This document shows, in pieces, positions 1 through 8,014 of a stretch of 36,039 nucleotides of DNA (within the stretch, counting starts at the first letter, position 1; each line of letters starts with the position of its first letter). The stretch is taken from assembly GCA_019359395.1 (NCBI GenBank), contig JAHHHK010000049.1:1-36039 (forward strand). Reading direction: 5' to 3'. The stretch is from Komarekiella atlantica HA4396-MV6. GTDB lineage: Bacteria; Cyanobacteriota; Cyanobacteriia; Cyanobacteriales; Nostocaceae. A program made the position numbers and the translations under genes. Under the pieces are notes generated by a model that had not been told where the DNA came from, did not search any database, and saw only the letters and a list, made by a program, of their open reading frames with translations.

Positions 1-2
1 TT

Positions 3-110
3 CTTTATCTTGTGGAACATCAAAAGCTCTTTGGATTAGTCAAAACTAGGCGTAAGCGCCATCGAGAGATTGACGCTTACACTCAACAAATTTGGGCTTT
101 ACCTTCTTAA
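3..110 (+). CDS. 3' end of an unidentified gene
   Basis: An open frame enters from the left edge and ends at a TAA, giving the last 35 residues of a protein. The tail is basic in the middle (KTRRKRHREID) and ends QIWALPS. No domain can be recognised from so short a piece. It lies just upstream of a dispersed repeat and reads in the same direction as the next gene. Even its being a real gene rests only on the open frame and plausible composition. Confidence 0.4.
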   Translation, partial: LYLVEHQKLFGLVKTRRKRHREIDAYTQQIWALPS

Positions 111-122
111 GTTGACACCAAT

Positions 123-187
123 GGGCACTGCCATGCCCCTACACCTGACGATGTAATGTTGTACCGCATCTGAATGGGAACCGCTAT
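123..187. repeat. dispersed repeat, copy A
   Basis: About 60 bases here are nearly identical to 5675-5741. The copy starts with a degraded REP half (GGGCAC..GCCATGCCCCTACA) and continues into a shared non-palindromic tail that includes GTACCGCATCTGAATGGGAA. The right-hand part is base-for-base the same in both copies. The REP half links it to the palindromes around the RAYT gene at 8015-8593. Confidence 0.8.
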
Positions 188-256
188 ACCTGTCTTAATT
201 ACGAATTACGTAGCTTGCTTCTCGCCCTTGGCGAATATTACGAATTACGAATTATT

Positions 257-1771
257 ATGATTCCCCGTGTTAGAGCGCCAGAATTACCACAAAATTACTC
301 TTGGCTAAACACCGATAAACCCTTATCTCTGAAACAACTCAAGGGTAGAGTCGTCATCTTAGACTTTTGGACATACTGTTGTATCAACTGTTTGCATATT
401 CTGCCAGACTTGAAATATTTAGAACAAAAATATAAAGATAGCCTGAGTGTTATTGGTGTCCATTCTGCCAAATTTGACAATGAAAAGGAAACCGAAAACA
501 TCCGCCAAGCTATTCTGCGCTACGACATCGAACATCCTGTTATAGTTGACAGCGGTTTCCGAGTTTGGCAAGAGTATACTGTGCGTGCTTGGCCGACGTT
601 GATGATCATCGACCCAGAAGGTTACGTGATTGGCTCCATTTCTGGTGAAGGAAATCGTGATGCTTTAGAGCAACTAATTCAACAATTAATTGAGCAACAC
701 CAAAATAAGGGTACGATTAATTTTCAAGAACTCAGCTTGACTTTAGAAAAACAGCGTCAACCATTAATTACACCTCTAGCTTTTCCTGGTAAAGTTCTAG
801 CTACTCCGGCGGGTTTGTTCATCGCTGACTCTGGACATCACCGCTTAGTTATGAGTAGCTTTGAGGACGAAATTTTGCATTTGATTGGTACTGGAAAATC
901 TGGCTTAACCGATGGTACGTTTCACGAAGCGCAGTTTTTTGCACCGCAGGGAATGACATTTGATGTAGAAAATCAGATTCTCTACGTTGCTGATACGGAA
1001 AATCATGGTCTGCGGCGAGTTGACTTGAAGCGCCAGGTAGTGGAAACTATTGCGGGAACAGGTGAGCAAAGCCGTAATATTCGCCCTCATGGCGGTGCTG
1101 GTTTAGAAACTGCGCTGAATTCTCCTTGGGATTTAGTGAAAGTGGAGAATACGCTTTTCATTGCGATGGCGGGGCCTCATCAAGTTTGGGAAATGGATTT
1201 GGAAACTGGTGTTATCAAAACTTATGCTGGGACTGGTGCAGAAGCTTGCGTTGATGGTTCACTTACTGAATCTGCTTTTGCTCAACCCAGTGGTATCACC
1301 ACTAATGGAAAGGAATTATATATTGCTGATAGTGAGGTTAGTTCAATTCGCGGTGTGGGATTGGTGGAACTGCGTCAAGTTAGAACAGTTTGCGGAAGTG
1401 GGGGTTTATTTGGCTTTGGTGATGTTGATGGACAAGGTGAAAATGTCCGATTGCAGCACTGTTTAGGAGTGGAATATGTTCAGAATTATTTATGGGTAGC
1501 AGATACTTACAATCACAAGATTAAATTAGTTAGTCCTAGTGGCAATTGTCAAACAGTTTTGGGCGATGGTTCTGCGGGTTTGCAAGATGGTCAAGGTAAA
1601 AATAGCCGCTTTTTTGAACCTTCGGGATTGAGTGTTGGGGGTTCACATTTGTATGTTGCTGATACAAATAATCACGCTATTCGTCGTGTAGATTTGAATA
1701 CTTTTGAGGTGACAACGTTACAATTTCCTGGTTTGTGTGCGCCAGATGTTTGTATTCCACCTAATTTATAA
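257..1771 (+). CDS. thioredoxin-like / NHL-repeat protein (NHLRC2-like)
   Basis: A 504-residue protein joining an N-terminal thioredoxin-like domain (about residues 10-150) to a C-terminal NHL-repeat beta-propeller. The thioredoxin part contains W-T-Y-C-C-I-N-C-L, a CxxC-type redox centre at the usual place after the first strand. The propeller has repeated GTG..DG / F..P.G / L.VADT.NH..R segments, about six blades, ending near residue 490. This matches the bacterial family related to animal NHLRC2. No signal peptide is visible, so a cytoplasmic thiol-linked role is likely, but no substrate is known. A TTG at 215 would extend the frame by 14 residues through repeat-like sequence; the ATG at 257 is preferred because the conserved protein begins there. 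Confidence 0.85.
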   Translation: MIPRVRAPELPQNYSWLNTDKPLSLKQLKGRVVILDFWTYCCINCLHILPDLKYLEQKYKDSLSVIGVHSAKFDNEKETENIRQAILRYDIEHPVIVDSGFRVWQEYTVRAWPTLMIIDPEGYVIGSISGEGNRDALEQLIQQLIEQHQNKGTINFQELSLTLEKQRQPLITPLAFPGKVLATPAGLFIADSGHHRLVMSSFEDEILHLIGTGKSGLTDGTFHEAQFFAPQGMTFDVENQILYVADTENHGLRRVDLKRQVVETIAGTGEQSRNIRPHGGAGLETALNSPWDLVKVENTLFIAMAGPHQVWEMDLETGVIKTYAGTGAEACVDGSLTESAFAQPSGITTNGKELYIADSEVSSIRGVGLVELRQVRTVCGSGGLFGFGDVDGQGENVRLQHCLGVEYVQNYLWVADTYNHKIKLVSPSGNCQTVLGDGSAGLQDGQGKNSRFFEPSGLSVGGSHLYVADTNNHAIRRVDLNTFEVTTLQFPGLCAPDVCIPPNL

Positions 1772-1884
1772 AATGATTATTTCGCGCAAAGGCGCTAAGA
1801 AAAACTCTGTGTCTCTGCGTGAGATTTAAAAGAAAATGTTGTTTGGCAAGGCTTTAATATTAACTGTAAGTTCCAAATATCTCT

Positions 1885-2235
1885 ATGAATACTATTCTCC
1901 ACATCACTAAACGCCAACAATGGCAAGAAGCAAACATAATTGAGAAATATCGCGCTGAATCACTCGACTCTGAAGGGTTTATCCACTGTTCAAAGGCAAC
2001 GCAAATAGTCAAAGTTGCAAATAGCTTCTTTCCTAAACAACAAGATTTAGTATTGCTGTTTATTGATTCTGATAAAGTCCAAGCTGAAATTCGTTATGAA
2101 GAAGCTGAGATAGGTGAATTATTTCCTCACGTTTATGGGGAATTGAATATTGATGCTGTGTATAAGGTGATTGATTTTGAAGCTGGTGAAGATGGGTTTT
2201 TTGTGTTGCCGCAAGAAGTTGTAGATTTAGGATAA
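1885..2235 (+). CDS. DUF952 family protein
   Basis: A 116-residue cytoplasmic protein starting MNTILHIT. It carries the DUF952 pattern: an N-terminal ILHIT..WQ segment, the S.GFIHCS motif at about residues 31-36, LLLFID at the centre, and FPHVYGELN followed by V..V..F near the C terminus. The family is small, single-domain and of unknown biochemical function; the SEGFIHCS loop is its most conserved part. It stands 113 bases after the NHL protein and 37 bases before the AtzG-like gene, all on the plus strand, so it may share a transcript with them. Confidence 0.85.
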   Translation: MNTILHITKRQQWQEANIIEKYRAESLDSEGFIHCSKATQIVKVANSFFPKQQDLVLLFIDSDKVQAEIRYEEAEIGELFPHVYGELNIDAVYKVIDFEAGEDGFFVLPQEVVDLG

Positions 2236-2272
2236 CGAACCGCAGAGGCGCGGAGGACGCGGAGGAGGAGAG

Positions 2273-2461
2273 ATGGAGAGTAGAGGATTTAATGTGGATG
2301 AGTATGTTGAGCAGATGGCGTTGTTGTTGGATTTGCAGTTGAGGGATGAGTATCGTGATGGGGTGGTGGCAAATTTTGAGAGAATAAGAGCGATCGCACA
2401 ATTAGTAAACTCTTTTCCCCTACCGGAGGAGGTTGAAGCTGCACCCGTGTTTGAACCATGA
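2273..2461 (+). CDS. AtzG-like small subunit (DUF4089)
   Basis: A 62-residue protein with the DUF4089 pattern: YVEQMALLLDLQL....YRDGVVANFERI..IAQLVNSFPLP. The family includes AtzG, the small GatC-like partner that stabilises the AtzE amidohydrolase of cyanuric acid and biuret breakdown. The ATG follows a purine-rich GGAGGAGGAGAG tract, a strong ribosome site that derives from a common GCGGAGG-type intergenic repeat. Its stop overlaps the next start in an ATGA, so it is translationally coupled to the AtzE-like gene. The partner role is established for the family; the substrate in this organism is not evident. Confidence 0.8.
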   Translation: MESRGFNVDEYVEQMALLLDLQLRDEYRDGVVANFERIRAIAQLVNSFPLPEEVEAAPVFEP

Positions 2462-3846
2462 ATGATGCTGTATCTATAGCTGCTGCTGTGCGGGAAGGTA
2501 AAGTTAGCGCGGTGGAAGTTACTAAATCTGCGTTAGCGCGAATAGCTGCGCGGGATGATGAACTTAACTGTTTTACGGCTGTGACTGCTGAGGCGGCTTT
2601 GACGGATGCAGCACGGATTGATAGGAAAGTTGCTCAAGGTAATAACGCTGGTGTGTTGGCTGGTGTACCTTTTGCGGTGAAGAATCTCTTCGATATTACT
2701 GGGTTAACAACTTTAGCAGGGTCAAAAATCAATGCAGAAAACCCAGCAGCTACTCAAGATGCAACAGCAATAGCAAAGCTGAAACAAGCTGGTGCTATAT
2801 TAGTTGGCGCTTTAAATATGGATGAGTACGCTTATGGGTTTGTGACGGAAAATTCTCATTACGGTGCTACTCATAATCCTCATGATTTACAGCGAGTAGC
2901 TGGAGGTTCATCGGGTGGTGCTGCGGCGGCGGTGGCTGCTGGGTTGGTTCCGCTAACGCTGGGTTCGGATACTAATGGATCTATTCGCGTTCCGGCTGCT
3001 TTGTGTGGGGTTTTTGGTTTTAAGCCAACTTATGGGCGGTTGTCTCGTGCTGGGGTAGCGTTATTTTCTAGTAGTTTTGATCATATTGGGCCTTTTGCTC
3101 GTTCGGTACAGGATATCGCTACGGCTTTTGATGTGCTTCAGGGAAAAGACGATCGCGATCCAATTTGTACAAAACGTCCACATGTACAGACGTTACATGT
3201 AACGTCTCTACATCATGTAACGTCTGTACATCAAAATATTAGAATTGCGATCGCTGATGATTATTTTACCAAAGGTGCAGAACCCGAAGCATTAGCAGCA
3301 GTGCAAAAGGTAGCAGATGCTTTGGATGTAACTGAATACGTAACCATACCAGAAGCACACCGCGCTCGTGCAGCCGCTTTTGTGATTACAGCTAGCGAGG
3401 GTGCAAATCTACATTTAGACAAATTGCGAGTGCGTCCCCAGGATTTTGATCCAGCTACACGCGATCGCTTTTTAGCAGGGGCGTTAATCCCCAGTAGTTG
3501 GTATCTGCAAGCACAACGCTTTAGAAGATGGTATCGCGATCGCGTCCGCGAAGTTTTTCAAAATGTCGATGTGATCCTCGCGCCAACTACACCAATTTCC
3601 GCACCGCTAATTGGTCAACAAACGATGATTTTGGACGGGGAAGAAATTCTTGTCCGTCCACATTTAGGGTTATTTACTCAGCCATTATCTTTTATTGGCT
3701 TACCCGTTTTATCAGTGCCAATTCAGCAACAAAATGCTTTACCTTTGGGTGTGCAATTGATAGCAGCGCCGGATAATGAAGCGTTAATTTTACGGGTTGC
3801 GGCTGTGTTAGAGGCAAAAGGTGTAGTATCAGCACCAATAGTGTAG
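2458..3846 (+). CDS. AtzE-family amidohydrolase (amidase signature)
   Basis: A 462-residue amidase-signature enzyme. The Ser-cisSer-Lys triad is visible: Lys75 in FAVKNLFD, the GGSSGG loop with the cis-Ser at about 151-152, and the nucleophile Ser175 in TNGSIR. Its closest recognisable group is the AtzE family (1-carboxybiuret hydrolase and relatives), supported by the overlapping AtzG-like gene. No urea or biuret genes are next to it, so the true substrate is uncertain. Residues about 241-258 are encoded by an inverted repeat inserted in frame (3182-3231), lying between the amidase core and the C-terminal half; normal family members should lack it. Several GCGATCGC sites lie inside the gene. 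Confidence 0.85.
   Translation: MNDAVSIAAAVREGKVSAVEVTKSALARIAARDDELNCFTAVTAEAALTDAARIDRKVAQGNNAGVLAGVPFAVKNLFDITGLTTLAGSKINAENPAATQDATAIAKLKQAGAILVGALNMDEYAYGFVTENSHYGATHNPHDLQRVAGGSSGGAAAAVAAGLVPLTLGSDTNGSIRVPAALCGVFGFKPTYGRLSRAGVALFSSSFDHIGPFARSVQDIATAFDVLQGKDDRDPICTKRPHVQTLHVTSLHHVTSVHQNIRIAIADDYFTKGAEPEALAAVQKVADALDVTEYVTIPEAHRARAAAFVITASEGANLHLDKLRVRPQDFDPATRDRFLAGALIPSSWYLQAQRFRRWYRDRVREVFQNVDVILAPTTPISAPLIGQQTMILDGEEILVRPHLGLFTQPLSFIGLPVLSVPIQQQNALPLGVQLIAAPDNEALILRVAAVLEAKGVVSAPIV
3182..3231. repeat. palindromic element inserted in frame in the AtzE-like gene
   Basis: Two perfect 18-base inverted arms, ATGTACAGACGTTACATG at 3182-3199 and its exact complement at 3214-3231, are separated by a 14-base loop that repeats part of the arm (AACGTCTCTACAT). 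The element keeps the reading frame and adds a His/Val/Thr-rich stretch (HVTS repeated) to the protein. It resembles the small GTAGAGACGTTACATG-type palindromes scattered in Nostoc genomes. Confidence 0.85.
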
Positions 3847-3873
3847 TTATAACAAATATGATATTTGAAAATT

Positions 3874-4581
3874 ATGAGTTTGCTTGAAAGATTCAAAGTT
3901 GTTTTACTTGACATGAATGGCACTTTTATGTTTGGAGGCGATCGCTTCTCTGAAAGCGAGGACTATGCAAAAACCTATCATGCCATTGGAGGTCAAAAAC
4001 TTACAGATTCTACAGTTAATAATGCTATTCAAGCCTGCTACAACACAATGGCAGTTTACTACGAAGATCTAGAGCGGTACAACTCTTTTCCGCAGATAGT
4101 AGACACCTTGCGAACATTTCCTCAAATTGCAGGTATAGAAGAACAAGACATTTTGTATCTCGCTCAAGTGATAGCATTACATGAACTTGGGAAAGTTCCG
4201 CCTGAGTATGCTGTTTTTTTAAAGAAACTTGCAACAACACACAAGCTAGGTTTGGTTGCAAATATCTGGGCAAAGAAACAACTTTGGTTAAAAGAACTAG
4301 ATCAAGTGGGTGTTGGAGAGCTATTTGAAACAATGATTTTCTCTTCTGATTCATCAAGTATTAAACCATCACCAAAGCTATTTGAGGAAGCACTGAGAGC
4401 ATTCAAAGTTGATAAATCGCAGGTAGTTTTTATTGGCGATAGCATAAAATTTGATATACAGGGTGCAAAAGCAGTTGGCTTGGCAACAATCTGGATTAAA
4501 GGTAAGCAAGAAGATAATAATGAGGCAGATATCGTGATTAACGATTTGTTAGATTTACAATCTGGAAGTATTAATAAATAG
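3874..4581 (+). CDS. HAD-family hydrolase
   Basis: A 235-residue haloacid-dehalogenase superfamily hydrolase. Motif I is LLDMNGTF (nucleophile Asp13; the usual second Asp is Asn15), motif III is the SSSIKPSPKLF lysine region, and motif IV is VFIGDS..FDI.GAKAVG near the C terminus. A helical cap domain fills the region between (about residues 20-110). The Asn in place of the second motif I aspartate is unusual, since that residue is the general acid/base in HAD phosphatases; activity may be altered. The ATG at 3874 is preferred over a TTG three codons earlier. The gene ends 6 bases from the convergent GNAT gene. Confidence 0.8.
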   Translation: MSLLERFKVVLLDMNGTFMFGGDRFSESEDYAKTYHAIGGQKLTDSTVNNAIQACYNTMAVYYEDLERYNSFPQIVDTLRTFPQIAGIEEQDILYLAQVIALHELGKVPPEYAVFLKKLATTHKLGLVANIWAKKQLWLKELDQVGVGELFETMIFSSDSSSIKPSPKLFEEALRAFKVDKSQVVFIGDSIKFDIQGAKAVGLATIWIKGKQEDNNEADIVINDLLDLQSGSINK

Positions 4582-4587
4582 GCTCAG

Positions 4588-5094
4588 TTATAGTCCGTGA
4601 AAAGCTGGTGGATAAACAACTTTACCCTTATACTTTTCCTGATAGTTTTGTAGTGGTTTAACCATAAAGACATCTTCTGGAACCGGAAAGGGAGACTCGA
4701 CTTGATAATCAACTGATGGTTTGAAGCCAAAGCGAGGATAGAAGTGGGGATGGCCAAGTACAATTACCATCGCTTCTCCTCTCGCATTTGCTCTTTCTAA
4801 CCCTGCTTCTACCAATTTGCTACCAATTAAGAGCCTTTGAAACTGTGGATGAACAGCCAGAGGTGCTAAACCAAGTACCTGTAAAGTTTCTTCACCCACT
4901 AAATCGATGTAACTGAAAAGAATGTGACCTACTACAATACCTTCAACCTCTGCAATCAATGATAATTCTGAAATATAACGGTCAGAATAACGAATTTCCT
5001 CCACAAGTTTAGCTTCATTTTCCTGTCCAAAAGCTAATGTATTTACCTCAGCTATTGCTGGATAATCTAATAAAGTTTCACTACGAATATTCAT
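4588..5094 (-). CDS. GNAT acetyltransferase, YhbS-like
   Basis: A 168-residue GNAT N-acetyltransferase beginning MNIRSETLLDYPAI. It has the beta-strand run LSLIAEVEGIVVGHILFS, LGLAPLAVHPQFQ at the acetyl-CoA site, and the signature IVLGHPHFYPRFGF seen in YhbS-like (COG3153) members. The acetyl-CoA loop reads QRLLIGSKL where the family normally has QR.GIG, so the first glycine is replaced by leucine. The start is the ATG whose bases overlap the upstream gene's stop (ATGA, 5091-5094), which favours it over any longer frame. Acceptor substrate unknown. Confidence 0.85.
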   Translation of the reverse strand: MNIRSETLLDYPAIAEVNTLAFGQENEAKLVEEIRYSDRYISELSLIAEVEGIVVGHILFSYIDLVGEETLQVLGLAPLAVHPQFQRLLIGSKLVEAGLERANARGEAMVIVLGHPHFYPRFGFKPSVDYQVESPFPVPEDVFMVKPLQNYQEKYKGKVVYPPAFHGL

Positions 5095-5603
5095 GATTTC
5101 AGTATCAATTCCATAAAAATCCAGTTGGCTCGATATTCTAAAGGAATCTCTTGTTTTTCTAAATACGGTTCGATATTTTGAAAGCCAAATACACGATAAA
5201 GTGCTTGGGCTTCCTTTGCAAATGGAGCGCTGTCTAAACAAATCTTTGAGTAACCAATCAAAGAAGCTTCATTTATAATAGCTTCTAATAATGCTCGACC
5301 TATTCCTTTTCTCCGAAATTCTGGTTTTACATACATCCTTTTTATTTCACCAAAATCCTCACCAATCTTTCGCAAGCAAGCGCAGCCGGCTATTTGTTCC
5401 TCATATTGCCCTAAAAGCAAGCGTCCTGTCGGCGGTACAAATTGATGAAGTTGAGTCATGTATTGCTCTAAAAATGTATTAACATCAAAATCGATATTCA
5501 ATTCACGGCTAAATATTAAGTTAGTCTCATTCAAATACTTCAAAAACAATTCGCCTATATGAGATTTATATTCTTCAATATCTACTGATATAATTTTGAG
5601 CAA
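5091..5603 (-). CDS. GNAT acetyltransferase
   Basis: A 170-residue single-domain GNAT acetyltransferase. It shows IAGCACLRKI (strands 2-3), EIKRMYVKPEFRRKGIGRALLEA with an intact R-R-K-G-I-G acetyl-CoA loop, and the C-terminal ALYRVFGF..IEPY motif typical of small-molecule and amino-group acetylators. The start is a TTG: there is no closer ATG, and GGAGG sits 7 bases upstream of it, a good Shine-Dalgarno. It overlaps the next GNAT gene by 4 bases, so the two enzymes are probably made together. Substrate unknown. Confidence 0.85.
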   Translation of the reverse strand: MLKIISVDIEEYKSHIGELFLKYLNETNLIFSRELNIDFDVNTFLEQYMTQLHQFVPPTGRLLLGQYEEQIAGCACLRKIGEDFGEIKRMYVKPEFRRKGIGRALLEAIINEASLIGYSKICLDSAPFAKEAQALYRVFGFQNIEPYLEKQEIPLEYRANWIFMELILKS

Positions 5604-5674
5604 AGTTTATGCCTCCGCTAAGTAATTCAAAATATACAGCGGTTCTCGTTTACGTGAGGTATACCCGTAGGAGC

Positions 5675-5741
5675 ACAGCACTGCCGTGTCCCTACACCTG
5701 ACGATGTAATGTTGTACCGCATCTGAATGGGAACCGCTATA
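5675..5741. repeat. dispersed repeat, copy B
   Basis: Second copy of the repeat at 123-187. It lies between the GNAT operon promoter side and the 5'-nucleotidase terminator side, with the same order: degraded REP half, then the GTACCGCATCTGAATGGGAA tail. A GCGATCGC octamer directly follows. The rest of 5604-5876 holds nothing else that I recognise. Confidence 0.8.
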
Positions 5742-5876
5742 GCGATCGCTTGACATTCAAGACTGTAGATAGGAAGTCAAAGATCATTAAAATGTCACTT
5801 TTCTTAACCAAAATAGAGTAGGGATACAACATTGTTATACCCCTATGCGCCCCAAACATATTTTATGTATGATAGA

Positions 5877-7382
5877 TTATTTTACAATCTGAATAGCAGT
5901 TGCTTGGCTCTTTAACTGATCAATCACAGCAAAACGAATATCTCGTTTTTCAGCAATCAGTTTAATCCCCGGTTGTTGAAGATTTAAGAAATCTAATCCG
6001 TTTTCTTTACCAGTAATTAAGAAATCATTAATAGCGACTTTGTAAGTTTGTTTAGGGTTAAGAAGTTGACCGTTAATTAACCAGTTTCCTGAACTTGTTT
6101 CTTGGCTAACTTTGGCTGTTTGCAGATAACCACCAGAGCCTTTATTAGCTTGTCCTTGATCTAAAACTCTTTTCAACAACGCACCATTTATTTCTATCGC
6201 CGCAATTTTACCTCCAAAAGGCAGTATGCGAATTACATCGTACTGGGTAATCGGGCCTGGTGGAATTACATCATCAATGCGAATTGAACCGCCATTAAAT
6301 ACGGCTAAATCTGCATTTTGTACTTCCTTCAACATCGCCTCAGCAATTAACTCTGTCATTTTTGTAGATTTATTGCGGACGCTAGATTCTAAACCATCTA
6401 GAGCAACTGGCATTTTTACAACTTCTTGCTCAGGCTCAAAACCATTGGCGCGAAACGCCTGATAACCTCTTTCGAGCCATTCCTTGACTACCTTTGCAGT
6501 CTTGGGTTCTTCAGGAATCTTTTCGGTAATCGGTACAAGCTGGGAGTTAATCTGGAGATTGCGCTTTGTAGTGTCATAGCTCAATTTGTGAACGTACACT
6601 GTACGGGCATTTGCATCTGCTTTAAAAATTGGTGTAAAATCCCGACCCCGCCATTGTTGAATATTTTCGTGTTCGTGTCCACCGAGAATGATATCAATTT
6701 CTGGTACAGTTTCCGCTAATTTGTGATCATCTTCAATTGACAGATGGCTAATAGCAACCACAATATCAACTTTACTCTTGAGCGCCTGAACCTGCTGTTT
6801 AGCTGTTTCAATCGGATTAGTGAAACTGACATACTGAGGCTGATTACTATTAAGAGTCACACCAATTAATCCTACCCTGACTAAAGCACCGCGATCGCCT
6901 TTAACATTTAATACTAGCGATCTAGGAACTCCTGTAAAAGGCTGCCCCTTGTTATTTGATACATTACTGGAAACCCAACGAAAACGAGATTCTTGCAATC
7001 GTTGGTAAAATAAGTTCTCCGGCAAATCAAATTCATGATTACCAAAAGTTGCATAGTCCAATCCTAAAGCATTCATCACAGCTACTATCTGCTGACCTGC
7101 TAAGGGTGTACCGTTAACTTTGGCAGTTCCTAAAGCCGAAGGGCTAAAGAAATCGCCAGCTAGAACAGTGTAAGTGCGAGGGTTTTCCTTGTAAAGTTGT
7201 TGTCGTAGGGTAGCGACACGCGCCAAACCGCCACGAGTTCCCCCCTCGACAGGAGTAATTTCGTAAATATCATTGAGTTGCAGCAGGTTAAGATTAACGA
7301 TTTCCGCAAGTACAGGAGTAGCGAAAGTAACGGTTGCTAATACCTGTAAAACTACGCTACATCCCTTCAAGATAAGTTTCAT
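5877..7382 (-). CDS. exported 5'-nucleotidase / UshA-type metallophosphatase
   Basis: A 501-residue protein with a signal peptide (about residues 1-26, ending TPVLA), so it acts in the periplasm or outside. The N-terminal calcineurin-like domain contains LQLNDIYEI (Asp38), LAGDFFSPS (Asp77), TFGNHEFD (Asn115-His116), AISHLS (His213) and LGGHEHE (His236, His238), the two-metal site of UshA/CpdB enzymes. The first motif has Tyr where NDxH usually has His. The C-terminal 5'-nucleotidase domain has VFNGGSIR and the LPFGGKI substrate region. It probably releases phosphate and nucleosides from external nucleotides or cyclic nucleotides. ATG start with no rival; it stands alone on the minus strand. 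Confidence 0.9.
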   Translation of the reverse strand: MKLILKGCSVVLQVLATVTFATPVLAEIVNLNLLQLNDIYEITPVEGGTRGGLARVATLRQQLYKENPRTYTVLAGDFFSPSALGTAKVNGTPLAGQQIVAVMNALGLDYATFGNHEFDLPENLFYQRLQESRFRWVSSNVSNNKGQPFTGVPRSLVLNVKGDRGALVRVGLIGVTLNSNQPQYVSFTNPIETAKQQVQALKSKVDIVVAISHLSIEDDHKLAETVPEIDIILGGHEHENIQQWRGRDFTPIFKADANARTVYVHKLSYDTTKRNLQINSQLVPITEKIPEEPKTAKVVKEWLERGYQAFRANGFEPEQEVVKMPVALDGLESSVRNKSTKMTELIAEAMLKEVQNADLAVFNGGSIRIDDVIPPGPITQYDVIRILPFGGKIAAIEINGALLKRVLDQGQANKGSGGYLQTAKVSQETSSGNWLINGQLLNPKQTYKVAINDFLITGKENGLDFLNLQQPGIKLIAEKRDIRFAVIDQLKSQATAIQIVK

Positions 7383-7669
7383 ATTTAGCTTTGACTGGCT
7401 CGTACTATACGGAATTGATTTTAAGGGATACTGTCAATCAAAGCTAGCCTCAAAGTAAAAGTCGGCTTTGTTGGGTGCGGTGATTATTGTGGAAATTTAG
7501 ATTTAATTATACTTGGAGATGATTAAACTCAAGGGACGAGACTAGCGATGCCTGCGGTGGGCTATTCAGCGTCGCACCATTCAACACAAAATCATCCTAT
7601 TTTTTACTATTTGAGAGTAAGCGATCGCTTTACAATCACTATAATTCACCCTTGGAACTGGGATGTTGC

Positions 7670-7785
7670 AGTTCAGAGGTCGAAATTCCGAGTTCTGAGC
7701 ACGAAATTCCGAGTTCTGAGCATGAAGTTTCAAGTTCTGAGCACGAAGTTTCAAGTTCTGAAGGTGAAAAGTGGAGTTCTGAGCC
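7670..7785. repeat. 21-bp minisatellite, about five units
   Basis: Units at 7681-7701, 7702-7722, 7723-7743, 7744-7764 and 7765-7785, preceded by a partial unit. The consensus ends GAGTTCTGAGCA; the first half changes from CGAAATTCC to TGAAGTTTC along the array. Because 21 is a multiple of three, one plus-strand frame stays open and would encode heptads of the form SSEHE(I/V)(P/S), but there is no good start or ribosome site. Confidence 0.85.
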
Positions 7786-7979
7786 TCAACATTGGAGATT
7801 AGAGGTTTATCTCTCCTGTTTTCTTCTGATTAATCCCTGTTTTTAGCTTCTTTAACAAGTTTAAAAGTACTTGTCGCATTCTAGTTTAAGTTCTGTGTTA
7901 ATAGTGTCAAAGAGGCGATCGCCTGTCACTTTTCCATGATCATTAGTGTTCTCTGGTGACAACCCAGCCAGCACACGAC

Positions 7980-8008
7980 GTAGGGGCACGGCATTGCCAT
8001 GCCCCTAC
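7980..8008. repeat. REP palindrome next to the RAYT 3' end
   Basis: A 29-base near-perfect palindrome, GTAGGGGCACGG.. with a 3' half ending ..CATGCCCCTAC. It sits 6 bases past the RAYT stop codon and matches the copies at 8289-8317 and 8639-8664. Confidence 0.9.
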
Positions 8009-8014
8009 AATGAT

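Larger units (their letters stand above)
7383..8014. other. gene-poor region with tandem repeat and REP
   Basis: No convincing gene. It contains the upstream region of the 5'-nucleotidase, a GCGATCGC site near 7622, the 21-bp tandem repeat (7670-7785) and a REP palindrome (7980-8008). Short open frames here are produced by the repeat itself. Confidence 0.7.

Noticed and set aside
5100-5241. N-terminal extension of the YhbS-like GNAT by 49 residues
   Set aside because: The extension lies entirely within the upstream GNAT gene in another frame; the ATGA overlap at 5091-5094 gives the natural start.
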